The position numbers and the translations under genes are program-made. A DNA stretch of 64,000 nt from Mycolicibacterium peregrinum (GTDB lineage Bacteria > Actinomycetota > Actinomycetes > Mycobacteriales > Mycobacteriaceae), in assembly GCF_001665785.1 (NCBI RefSeq), contig NZ_LZSO01000035.1, positions 62,001-126,000 on the forward strand, given 5' to 3'. Under the pieces are notes generated by a model. It was not told the origin of the DNA. It worked only from the letters and a program-made list of their open reading frames with translations, and ran no database searches. The stretch's first letter is position 1. Each line of letters starts with the position of its first letter. Shown here piece after piece: positions 34,615 through 42,277 of the stretch.

Positions 34615-35789
34615 GCGAGGGCATCCCGCTCCGCTCTCTGGCCACCACGGTCTTCCTGCCGTCCGCGATCTTCGGGATCGGGCAGGGTGCCGGCGCACCC
34701 GTGATCGCGCTTGTCGCACGGGATCTGGGCGCGTCGGTGGGAGTAGCCGGGTTCATCGTCGCGCTCGTCGGCCTCGGTGCGGTGTGCGGCGATCTGCCGG
34801 CCGGGCGGATGGTCGCCCGGTTCGGCGAGCGCCGGTCCATCATCGTCGGGTCCTCGCTCGGTACCGCGGGCGTGCTGCTGTGCCTGATTGCCTGGAATCC
34901 ACTGGTCCTCGGAATCGGCGTGTTGCTGACCGGGTTCTCCAGTGCGGTATGGGGTTTGGCGCGCCAGAGCTATCTGGCCGAGGCCGTGGGCGTTGAGCGG
35001 CGGGCCCGTGCGATGGCGATGTTCGCCATGACGTGGCGGCTCGGCTATTTCATCGGGCCGCTGATCGGGGCCGCGGTGATCCTGGCAGTCGGGACTCACG
35101 GCGGCTTCCTCGTGCAGTTGGTCGGCATCGTGGTGTCGGGGTATCTGATGGCCCGGCTGGCCGATCCGCCGCGCGCCGAGGGAGCGGTGCCCGGCGGTGC
35201 CCGGCTCGCCGAGATCGTGCGCACACACCGTGCGCTGCTGGGGACCCTGGGCCTGGGCGCGCTGATGATGGGGGCGGCACGGTCGTCTCGGGATGCGGTG
35301 CTGCCGCTGTGGGCCGATCACATCGGGCTGAGTGCCGCGACCGCCTCGGTGGTGTTCGGCATCGGTGCACTGGCCGACCTGTTGTGCTCGTATCCGTCCG
35401 GGGTGGTGATGGACCGCTACGGGCGACGGGCGATGGCGGTGCCTTCGCTCGTCGTGATCGGTGCGTCGCTGTTCGCACTGCCGTTCGCCGCCGGGGTGGT
35501 CGGCATGACGGCCGTGGCGGTGCTGATGGGTGTGGGCAACGGGCTGGGCAACGGCGTGATCATGACGCTGGGCGCGGACGTGGCGCCCACGGCAACCCGG
35601 GCCGAGTTCCTGGCCGCCTGGCGGCTCATGCACGACAGTGGGATGTTCTTCGGGCCGCTGGCGGTCGGTGGGGTGGCCGCGGTGGCGCCGCTGGGCGTGG
35701 CGGCCGCCGCCCTGGGCGCGGTGTCGTGCGCCGGGGCGGCGACCATGCACCGGTTCATCCCGAGGTTCTCGCCGCGGCTTGTCCGTTGA
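34611..35789 (+). CDS. MFS transporter, last gene of the sulfonate-type operon
   Basis: A 392-residue major facilitator with about twelve helices; motif-A-like loops 'GRMVARFGERRS' and 'GVVMDRYGRRAM' occur after helices 2 and 8. It starts at GTG 34611, overlapping the monooxygenase stop (GTGA), so it belongs to that operon. It may export a product or import an alternative substrate; the sequence does not tell which. It converges with yajQ 19 bp away. Confidence 0.85.
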   Translation: MSEGIPLRSLATTVFLPSAIFGIGQGAGAPVIALVARDLGASVGVAGFIVALVGLGAVCGDLPAGRMVARFGERRSIIVGSSLGTAGVLLCLIAWNPLVLGIGVLLTGFSSAVWGLARQSYLAEAVGVERRARAMAMFAMTWRLGYFIGPLIGAAVILAVGTHGGFLVQLVGIVVSGYLMARLADPPRAEGAVPGGARLAEIVRTHRALLGTLGLGALMMGAARSSRDAVLPLWADHIGLSAATASVVFGIGALADLLCSYPSGVVMDRYGRRAMAVPSLVVIGASLFALPFAAGVVGMTAVAVLMGVGNGLGNGVIMTLGADVAPTATRAEFLAAWRLMHDSGMFFGPLAVGGVAAVAPLGVAAAALGAVSCAGAATMHRFIPRFSPRLVR

Positions 35790-35808
35790 TGCGCGGTCGA
35801 CGGCCGCG

Positions 35809-36300
35809 CTAGCGGTAGTTGACGAACTGCAACGCCACGTCGAGGTCGGAGCCCTTCAGTAGGGAGATGACGGACTGCAGGTCGTCACGCTTCTTGGAGC
35901 TCACCCGGATCTCGTCGCCCTGGATCTGCGCCTTGACGCCCTTGGGGCCCTCGTCGCGGATGATCTTGGTGATCTTCTTGGCCTGCTCGCTGGTGATGCC
36001 CTGTTTGATGTCGCCGGACACTCGGTAGGTCTTGCCGCTGGGTTGCGGGTCGCCGGCGTCGAAGGCCTTCATCGAGATGTCGCGGCGGACCAATTTCTCC
36101 TTGAACACGTCGACCGCGGCCTTGACGCGTTCCTCGGTGGAGCTCACCAGTTCGATGGACTCCTCGCCCTTCCAGGCGATGGTGGTGTCGGTGCCACGGA
36201 AGTCGAAGCGGGTGGACAGTTCCTTGGCGGCCTGGTTGAGCGCGTTGTCGACCTCCTGCCGGTCGACCTTGCTGACGACGTCGAAGCTGGAATCCGCCAT
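35809..36300 (-). CDS. yajQ: YajQ-family nucleotide-binding protein (DUF520)
   Basis: A 163-residue cytosolic protein of the YajQ family, orthologue of M. tuberculosis Rv0566c. The conserved N-terminus (MADSSFDVVSKVD, then ALNQAAKELSTRFDFRG) and the C-terminal VISLLKGSDLDVALQFVNYR are intact. Members have tandem RNA-recognition-like folds; some bind cyclic di-GMP or nucleic acid. It lies upstream of, and divergent from, tRNA-Tyr. GGAGGGG precedes the start on the minus strand. Confidence 0.93.
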   Translation of the reverse strand: MADSSFDVVSKVDRQEVDNALNQAAKELSTRFDFRGTDTTIAWKGEESIELVSSTEERVKAAVDVFKEKLVRRDISMKAFDAGDPQPSGKTYRVSGDIKQGITSEQAKKITKIIRDEGPKGVKAQIQGDEIRVSSKKRDDLQSVISLLKGSDLDVALQFVNYR

Positions 36301-36335
36301 TGGACGCCCCTCCTCTTCCCTCGGTGAATGCTGCT

Positions 36336-36385
36336 GGTTTGTAGCTTAGGTACATCCTCGTCGCACCTTGCTGTCCGCACCACAC
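36336..36385 (+). repeat. Imperfect repeat copy 1 upstream of tRNA-Tyr
   Basis: A 50-bp segment beginning GGTTTGTAGCTTAGG that recurs 203 bp downstream with 40 of 50 identical bases by eye. It lies just upstream of the yajQ start, between yajQ and the tRNA. Function unknown; it may be a duplicated promoter. Confidence 0.6.
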
Positions 36386-36538
36386 GCGGGCTGTCGTGGC
36401 GGACTCGATGGCGATCGCGACGTCGGCTGGACCGCGGGAGCAGCCCGCGCGCTGCTGCTGACGCGGCGGGCCGCCCTACTGCGTTTGGGGCGGTCGAACG
36501 CCCCGTCCGGTTGTGGCCCTCGTCGCACCTGGCCTGCC

Positions 36539-36588
36539 GGTTTGTAACTTGGGTAGGTCCTCGTTGTACCCTGCTATTCGCACCAAAC
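36539..36588 (+). repeat. Imperfect repeat copy 2 upstream of tRNA-Tyr
   Basis: Second copy (GGTTTGTAACTTGGG at its start), ending 24 bp before the tRNA 5' end, where a promoter for the tRNA would be expected. The 150 bp between the copies hold no gene that I can support. Confidence 0.6.
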
Positions 36589-36612
36589 CGGAAACGGGGC
36601 GGGGCGAAACCA

Positions 36613-36695
36613 GGCAGATTGCCCGAGCGGCCAATGGGAGCGGACTGTAAATCCGTCGGCTTACGCCTACGCAGGTTCGAATCCTGCATCTGCCA
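36613..36695 (+). tRNA. tRNA-Tyr (anticodon GTA)
   Basis: An 83-nt class II tRNA. The acceptor stem GGCAGAT pairs with ATCTGCC; the anticodon loop reads CTGTAAA with anticodon GTA; a long variable arm precedes the T-arm GCAGG-TTCGAAT-CCTGC. Discriminator base A. The CCA end is not encoded (CCC follows). A hairpin terminator lies 8 bp downstream. Confidence 0.97.
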
Positions 36696-36702
36696 CCCTG
36701 AT

Positions 36703-36729
36703 CAGGTCCCCTTTCGAGGGGGCCTGTTT
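36703..36729 (+). terminator. Terminator of tRNA-Tyr
   Basis: CAGGTCCCC (36703-36711) pairs with GGGGGCCTG (36718-36726) with one G-U pair around the loop TTTCGA, followed by TTT. A near-identical hairpin occurs at 47856-47888. Confidence 0.8.
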
Positions 36730-36761
36730 GGTTTCTGCCGGCTGGATGCGGAGGCAGGCGT

Positions 36762-36986
36762 CTATCGGTGCTCGTCGGCCCCTTGGCATCCGCTCGCGGG
36801 GTCCGCTGCCTTCCGCTGACCGGCAGCGTCAGCCGACCACCAGCCGAACCGATGGACCTCAAGGTGTTGGTCTGGCTCGGCATGCTCCTCGACCCACCGC
36901 AGCGCGGTCCGTTTGCGCCAGAATCCAGCAATCGGCATCACACCACCGTCAGGGCCGTGCAGGAACACATACCATCCAATTTTCAT
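36762..36986 (-). CDS. Small hypothetical protein
   Basis: A possible 74-residue cytosolic protein starting MKIGWYVFLHGPDGG, with four Trp and a helical segment WRKRTALRWVEEH. The composition is protein-like and GGGGG lies a few bases before the ATG on its strand. I do not recognise a family. It is convergent with tRNA-Tyr and divergent from rtcB. An in-frame longer form is open to 37070. No partner or function can be inferred; it may be a lineage-specific gene or not expressed. Confidence 0.45.
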   Translation of the reverse strand: MKIGWYVFLHGPDGGVMPIAGFWRKRTALRWVEEHAEPDQHLEVHRFGWWSADAAGQRKAADPASGCQGADEHR

Positions 36987-37070
36987 CGGGCCCCCGGTGC
37001 CGACGATTAGTAAGCGAGCCGAACAATATTTTCGCGCACCAGTACCGCTTTTCGTCAAATCGGGACGCAA

Positions 37071-37262
37071 GTACTGCGCCGCGCAACACTGCCGAACGCA
37101 GGTGAATCGGTCGTTACGCAGGGAAGATCCGGAGACCCGCCAGCCTGTGATTCCCGGCGGTCCGCCGATGCAAGCGCACCATCTGCTGCACGTTGCCTAC
37201 CAACCGAGTGCGGCGTGGTCAGGACCAACAAACAACTCGACAGCATCGGGAGAATCGACGTC
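37071..37262. other. Spacer upstream of rtcB
   Basis: About 190 bp with no gene that I can support. It must contain the rtcB promoter and, if the small 74-residue gene is real, its promoter too. I see no strong inverted repeat or clear -35/-10 pair. Confidence 0.4.
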
Positions 37263-39416
37263 ATGACTACGCATCGCGTCGTCGACTACAAGCTGTTGAA
37301 CTTCGCCAGCCACATCGACGACAACACCATCGAGCAGGCGAAGCAGACCGCGTCGATGCCGTTCGTGCACCCGCACGTCGCGCTGATGCCTGATGCCCAC
37401 AGCGGCAAGGGGTCCGCCGTCGGCACCGTCATCCCGACCATCGACGCCGTGATCCCTGCGGCCGTCGGTGTCGACATCGGATGCGGGATGATCGCGGCCC
37501 GCACCGAATTCACCGCTGTCGACATCCGGGGCCGTGATCTGGCCGCGTTGCGCACGGCCATCGAGACGGCGATCCCGCTGTCACCGGGCAACTACAACGA
37601 CACGCTCACCCGGTTCCCGTTCACGGCGGGCCGCATCACCGACCTCGAGCACCTGGCTAAGGACGGCGGGATCGACCTGTCGCACTCGCCCAAGTGGCGT
37701 GAACAGCTCGGCTCCCTCGGCGGCGGCAACCACTTCATCGAACTGTGCCTGGACCAGGCCGACCGGGTGTGGCTGTTCCTGCATTCCGGCTCCCGCGGGG
37801 TCGGGAACAAGATCGCGCAGAAGCACATCAGGATTGCGCAGAAGCTCATGAAGCGGTGGTGGATCGACCTGCCCAACCCCGACCTGGCCTACCTTCCCCA
37901 GGGCACCCCGGAGTTCGGCGACTATCTGCGGGATCTCAACTGGGCGCAGCGGTTCGCGTTCGAGAACCGCGCCGAGATGATGGACCGCTACATGTGGGTG
38001 TTTGCCGCGTGGATGGGCTATGCCCATCTGGATCAGCCGAAGACGGCAGGGGATTTCGAGGTCGAGCGGATCAACTGTTTCGCGGGTGGGACTCAGGTAA
38101 TTACCCGTACGGGCACGCGGCCGATCGAGGCTTTAACGGGAGGGCAACATGAGCTGCTGACCGATGGCGGCGAGTGGGTCAAGGCTCCTGTTAAGCACTT
38201 CGGCCGTCAGGAAGTAACTGACGTCACGCTCATCCGATCCGGCGTCATGAAGACGATCCGGGCCACGGCCGGACACCGCTGGCTGCTGCTTACCCGACGT
38301 GGCCGCAAGTACGAGGCGACGACAGCCGAACTGAGGCCTGGCGACAAGATGCAGCCGGTGTTCGCTAGGCGTCCAGATGGTGGGAGGGTTGTCGACGAGC
38401 TTTCGGCAGCGCGTGGCTTTGTGTACGGCGACGGGTCAATGAAGCCGACCGGCTACAAGTCCTACGCGAACTTCTGCGGCACCAAGGACGAGGTGATGAT
38501 CCCGTACTTCCACGGCGTCGGAAACCCATTACGGACGTATGGCGCAACGAAGCGGATAACGGGATTGCCGCGCGAGTGGAAGTCAGACCGGCCCGCGCTC
38601 GATTCCGATCCGTCGGTCCTTTATGGTTGGTTGGCTGGCTACTTTGCCGCCGATGGTGATGTGGGCAAGACTGGCCGGCCAACACTGTCCTCGGCGTCGA
38701 TCGACGACCTGGAATACGTGCGGTTGGTCTGCCAAGCGGTCGGTATCGGAACATTCGGCGTTCGCGGCCACCTGACACGCGGATATCACGACCATCCCGT
38801 GACCACATACCTGCTCGGAATTATGCGTGGCGACCTCGATCCAGAATTCTTCCTGATCCCCGAACACCGACGCAGGTTTGAGGCCGGGCGCGGCGCGGCC
38901 GAACGGCGCCACTGGCGAGTCGTTTCGGTGCGTCCTACGGGCGAGTGGGCAGACGTGTATTGCGCGGTGGTGGACGGTACCCACTCCTTTGCGCTGGCCG
39001 ATAACATCCTCACGGGGAACTGCCATCACAACTACACCCGCAAGGAACACCACGGTGGCCGCGAGGTGTGGCTGACCCGAAAGGGCGCGATCGATGCGCA
39101 CACCGGGGTGATGGGCCTGATCCCCGGCAGCATGGGGACACGGTCGTATGTGGTGCGCGGCAAGGGAAATGCCGCCGGGTTGTGCTCAGCTCCGCACGGC
39201 GCCGGCCGGCGGTTCTCCCGGAACGAGGCACGTCGCCGTTTCACGGCGGACGACCTCGCGCAGCGGATGCAGGGCATCGAGTACCGGCACGGCGAGCAGT
39301 GGGTCGACGAGATCCCCGACGCGTACAAGGACATCGACGTCGTGATGGCTGACGCCGCGAGCCTGATCGAGATCGAACACGAGCTCCGTCAGGTGCTCAA
39401 CGTGAAGGGCACGTAG
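37263..39416 (+). CDS. rtcB: RNA ligase RtcB containing an intein
   Basis: A 717-codon gene encoding an RtcB-type RNA ligase of about 402 residues once a 315-residue intein is removed. RtcB joins 3'-phosphate or 2',3'-cyclic-phosphate RNA ends to 5'-OH ends using GTP and Mn. Mature-protein landmarks: metal Cys74 in VGVDIGCGM, N156-H157 in GGGNHF, H174 in HSGSRG, the C272-H-H-N275 metal site, and guanylylated His330 in APHGAGR. The intein interrupts the protein immediately before C272. GGGAGA precedes ATG 37263. The gene stands alone, so no Rtc repair operon is evident. Confidence 0.95.
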   Translation: MTTHRVVDYKLLNFASHIDDNTIEQAKQTASMPFVHPHVALMPDAHSGKGSAVGTVIPTIDAVIPAAVGVDIGCGMIAARTEFTAVDIRGRDLAALRTAIETAIPLSPGNYNDTLTRFPFTAGRITDLEHLAKDGGIDLSHSPKWREQLGSLGGGNHFIELCLDQADRVWLFLHSGSRGVGNKIAQKHIRIAQKLMKRWWIDLPNPDLAYLPQGTPEFGDYLRDLNWAQRFAFENRAEMMDRYMWVFAAWMGYAHLDQPKTAGDFEVERINCFAGGTQVITRTGTRPIEALTGGQHELLTDGGEWVKAPVKHFGRQEVTDVTLIRSGVMKTIRATAGHRWLLLTRRGRKYEATTAELRPGDKMQPVFARRPDGGRVVDELSAARGFVYGDGSMKPTGYKSYANFCGTKDEVMIPYFHGVGNPLRTYGATKRITGLPREWKSDRPALDSDPSVLYGWLAGYFAADGDVGKTGRPTLSSASIDDLEYVRLVCQAVGIGTFGVRGHLTRGYHDHPVTTYLLGIMRGDLDPEFFLIPEHRRRFEAGRGAAERRHWRVVSVRPTGEWADVYCAVVDGTHSFALADNILTGNCHHNYTRKEHHGGREVWLTRKGAIDAHTGVMGLIPGSMGTRSYVVRGKGNAAGLCSAPHGAGRRFSRNEARRRFTADDLAQRMQGIEYRHGEQWVDEIPDAYKDIDVVMADAASLIEIEHELRQVLNVKGT
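38076..39020 (+). mobile_element. Intein with LAGLIDADG homing endonuclease in rtcB
   Basis: A 315-residue in-frame intein. It begins with Cys1 (CFAGGTQVITRTG, block A), has block B with T64-x-x-H67, two LAGLIDADG-type motifs (ARGFVYGDGS at 112-121 and LAGYFAADGDV at 186-196), block F around VYCAVVDGTHSFAL (295-307) and ends ILTGN315 before extein Cys+1. The usual penultimate His is Gly314. The endonuclease would cut intein-less rtcB alleles to spread the element; both acidic dodecapeptide positions are intact, so activity is plausible. Codon use is less GC-biased than in the flanking exteins. Confidence 0.95.
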
Positions 39417-39429
39417 GTCGTGTCCGGTC

Positions 39430-40575
39430 CTAGGCCGGCAGCAGGCACAACTGGACCATGGCCAGCGCTCGTGGGCTGCGCAAGCTGATGCCGGTGGCCT
39501 CCTCGAACCGGCGGATCCGGTTCATCACGGTGTTGCGGTGGCAGTAGAGGGCCGAGGCGGTGTCGGAAACGGAACCGCTCCCGGCGAACACCTGGATCGT
39601 CTCGACGATCAGCTCGCAGTCGTGCACCTCGTCGAGCGGGCCGAGAACGTAGCCACGTAGATCCTCGATGACCTGTGACAGCTGGGTTATCGACAGCTGG
39701 GCCCATGATCCGCGCAAGGTGGTCGCCGTACTGTCCAGGTCGACCAGCATCCGGACGATCGCGGCGGCTCGGTGGACCTCGGAGAGCCTTACCGACCTGG
39801 GCGCGACGGCTCCTTCGAGGCCGGCAAGCAGGTCGGCAACCACCGACTCGTCGTCTGCCCAGCGGCCGTCGGCGGCCACCAGGATGAGCGTCACCCCGTG
39901 ATCGATGTAATCCAGCGCAGTCAGGTGTCGGGTGAGGAGGCGCCGGGTGACGGTGCGTCCGGGGTCCTCCCCGGGAGTGCCGATCACCCAGTAGGTCGCC
40001 GATTCGTCCAGGTCAAGGATCTGAGCAGCGCGCCGAACGGTCGCCGGTGCGGGCTCACCGGAGAACAGTTCGGACAGACTGTGCTGTTGCTCGAGGGTGC
40101 TGGTCCTTGCCATCGCCAGCCGTTGGTCCAGATAGCCGCTCTGCACCCTGATCGCGAAGTCGTCGACGGCCTGCCAGAGTACGTCGACGTGCAGGGCCAA
40201 TACGGCCATGTCGTCGTCACCGGCAAGTTTCAACAGCGCCGACCACGCGACGAGGAAATCGGTACGCACTGCCGCGGTGAGATTCTCCAGGGCGATGCCC
40301 TGGGTGGCCCGCAAGGCCCCGACCGCGGTGGGGAACTCGGCCAGCTCGGCGCTCATGGGCCGTTCCAGCAGGACCGACAGCAGGTAGCGAAAGGCCAGAC
40401 GGGCAGCGCCGAGCAGGTCGTCTTCTTCGGGCACGCTGTCGTAGAACCGTGCACCCCGGTCGATCTGCATCAGGTATTCGGCCGCGAGATCGTCGTCCAG
40501 ATTGTCGAGCTGCTGGAGCAGCCAGCGCCAGCGAAGCCGGGTGTCTTCGCGGCGGTCGGACAGATTGCGCATCAT
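39430..40575 (-). CDS. PucR/CdaR-type regulator, paralogue 1
   Basis: A 381-residue transcription factor of the PucR-like class, with a C-terminal helix-turn-helix 'SVSDTASALYCHRNTVMNRI' (HTH_30 type) and a GGDEF-like/CdaR middle region. It is closely related across its entire length to the regulator at 45177-46316, sharing segments such as GIALENLTAAVR/GIALENLSAAVR. It is divergent from the hydantoinase gene and probably activates that operon in response to the ureide substrate. A tandem ATGATG at 40575/40572 marks the start; longer frames run into the divergent promoter. Confidence 0.85.
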   Translation of the reverse strand: MMRNLSDRREDTRLRWRWLLQQLDNLDDDLAAEYLMQIDRGARFYDSVPEEDDLLGAARLAFRYLLSVLLERPMSAELAEFPTAVGALRATQGIALENLTAAVRTDFLVAWSALLKLAGDDDMAVLALHVDVLWQAVDDFAIRVQSGYLDQRLAMARTSTLEQQHSLSELFSGEPAPATVRRAAQILDLDESATYWVIGTPGEDPGRTVTRRLLTRHLTALDYIDHGVTLILVAADGRWADDESVVADLLAGLEGAVAPRSVRLSEVHRAAAIVRMLVDLDSTATTLRGSWAQLSITQLSQVIEDLRGYVLGPLDEVHDCELIVETIQVFAGSGSVSDTASALYCHRNTVMNRIRRFEEATGISLRSPRALAMVQLCLLPA

Positions 40576-40705
40576 CGGGCAGGCTACTGCAGACCCGGGT
40601 GCTTTGTCGGGCGAGCGATCTGATCTGTTTCCGGCCGCGGTGGAGACGCTGTGCCCAATTCGGAGCGGGATGTCGGGGTTGGATACCGCCCGTGACTGTG
40701 CGTGT

Positions 40706-40759
40706 GCACAATTTGTGTGGGCCAATACGTTGCACGGCGGCTATGGGCCGGATCACGTT
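40706..40759 (+). promoter_or_regulatory. Hydantoinase promoter with operator (copy 1)
   Basis: A palindrome CACAA-T-TTGTG (40707-40717) is followed 18 bp from its centre by TTGCAC (candidate -35, 40730-40735) and 29 bp from its centre by CTATGGG. A matching arrangement with the same spacings occurs at 46347-46400. The site is probably bound by one or both PucR-type proteins. Confidence 0.6.
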
Positions 40760-40781
40760 GGCCGCCATACGATCTCTTGCC

Positions 40782-42200
40782 ATGACCACGACGTACATCC
40801 GCGGCGGCACCGTCGTTTCCCCCACCGGCTGTCAGACGCTCGACGTGCTCATCGACGGCGAGCGCATCGCTGCGTTGGTCGATCCGGAGCGGGCTCTCTT
40901 CGGCGATCCGGACCAGAGTTTCGATCGCGTGCTGGACGCCTCGGGCCGCTACGTCATCCCGGGCGGCGTCGACGCCCACACCCATATGGAGATGCCGTTC
41001 GGCGGAACCGTCGCCTCCGACACTTTCGAGACCGGCACCCGTGCCGCCGCCCACGGCGGCACCACCACGATCATCGACTTCGCGATCCAGCGGCAGGGCG
41101 AGCGAGTGCAGGACACCCTGGCGGCCTGGCATTCGAAAGCCGCGGGCAACTGCGCGATCGATTACGGCTTCCACCAGATCCTGGGCGGAGTGGACGCCGA
41201 TGCGCTCAAGGCGATGGACGAACTGGTCGCCGAGGGCGTGACGAGTTTCAAGCTGTTCATGGCCTACCCGGGGGTGTATTACTCCGACGACGGCCAGATC
41301 CTGCGGGCCATGCAGCAGTGCGCTGGCAACGGCGCGTTGACGATGATGCATGCCGAGAACGGCATCGCGATCGATCAGTTGGTGGCCCAGCACATCGAGC
41401 GTGGTGAAACCTCGCCGTACTACCACGGGGTGTCGCGGCCGTGGGAGCTGGAAGAGGAGGCCACTCACCGCGCCATCATGCTGGCGAAGGTCACCGGGGC
41501 CCCGCTGTACGTAGTGCACGTCTCGGCCAAGCAGGCGATGGAGCAGATCGCCACCGCTCGCGGCCGCGGCGCGAACGTGTTCGCCGAGACCTGCCCGCAG
41601 TACCTGTACCTGTCGCTGGAGGAGCAGCTGGGTGCCGCCGGGTTCGAGGGTGCCAAGTGGGTGTGTTCGACGCCGTTGCGTTCTCGCGAGGAGCGTCATC
41701 AGGACGAGCTGTGGCGCTACATCCGCACCGGCGACGTGGCCACGGTCTCCACCGACCACTGTCCGTTCTGTTTCAAGGGGCAGAAGGAGATGGGCATCGA
41801 CGACTTCTCCAAGATCCCCAACGGGATGGCCGGCGTCGAACATCGCATCGACCTGATGTACCAGGGCGTAGTCAACGGCAACCTGAGCCTGGAGCGCTGG
41901 GTCGACGTGTGTGCGACCACCCCGGCGAGGATGTTCGGTCTGTACCCGCGGAAGGGCATCATCTCGCCCGGCGCAGATGCGGACATCGTGATCTATGACC
42001 CCAAGGCGCACACCTCGATCGGCTTGGGCAAGACCCACCACTCGAACCTCGACCACTCCACCTGGGAGGGCTTCGAGATCGACGGCGGCGTGCAGACCGT
42101 GCTCTCGCGAGGCACCGTCGTCGTCGACCGTGGGCAGTACCTGGGGCGAAAAGGCCACGGCAGCTATCTCAAACGCGGTCTGTCCCAGTACCTGATCTGA
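40782..42200 (+). CDS. hydA: Hydantoinase/dihydropyrimidinase
   Basis: A 472-residue cyclic amidohydrolase that opens hydantoins or dihydropyrimidines to N-carbamoyl amino acids. The binuclear zinc site is complete: H66 and H68 in DAHTHME, carboxylated K157 in SFKLFMAYPG, H190 in MMHAENG, H246 in VVHVSA and D325 in STDHCPF. The ATG at 40782 (MTTTYIRGG) is chosen since the barrel's first strand starts there; the frame is open much further upstream. It is the first gene of the operon, followed by a carbamoyl-amino-acid hydrolase, the enzyme for its product. Confidence 0.93.
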   Translation: MTTTYIRGGTVVSPTGCQTLDVLIDGERIAALVDPERALFGDPDQSFDRVLDASGRYVIPGGVDAHTHMEMPFGGTVASDTFETGTRAAAHGGTTTIIDFAIQRQGERVQDTLAAWHSKAAGNCAIDYGFHQILGGVDADALKAMDELVAEGVTSFKLFMAYPGVYYSDDGQILRAMQQCAGNGALTMMHAENGIAIDQLVAQHIERGETSPYYHGVSRPWELEEEATHRAIMLAKVTGAPLYVVHVSAKQAMEQIATARGRGANVFAETCPQYLYLSLEEQLGAAGFEGAKWVCSTPLRSREERHQDELWRYIRTGDVATVSTDHCPFCFKGQKEMGIDDFSKIPNGMAGVEHRIDLMYQGVVNGNLSLERWVDVCATTPARMFGLYPRKGIISPGADADIVIYDPKAHTSIGLGKTHHSNLDHSTWEGFEIDGGVQTVLSRGTVVVDRGQYLGRKGHGSYLKRGLSQYLI

Positions 42201-42228
42201 CCTGAAACGGCCCGCCGTCACAACCCAC

Positions 42229-42251
42229 GCGTCGCCGGAGATTTGCGACGC
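42229..42251. other. Small hairpin between hydantoinase and carbamoylase genes
   Basis: GCGTCGC (42229-42235) pairs with GCGACGC (42245-42251). It has no T-tract and lies 15 bp before a GGAGGAG ribosome site, so it could protect an mRNA end or attenuate rather than end transcription. Weak evidence. Confidence 0.3.
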
Positions 42252-42277
42252 TCATTCAACGTGCCTGGAGGAGAATC

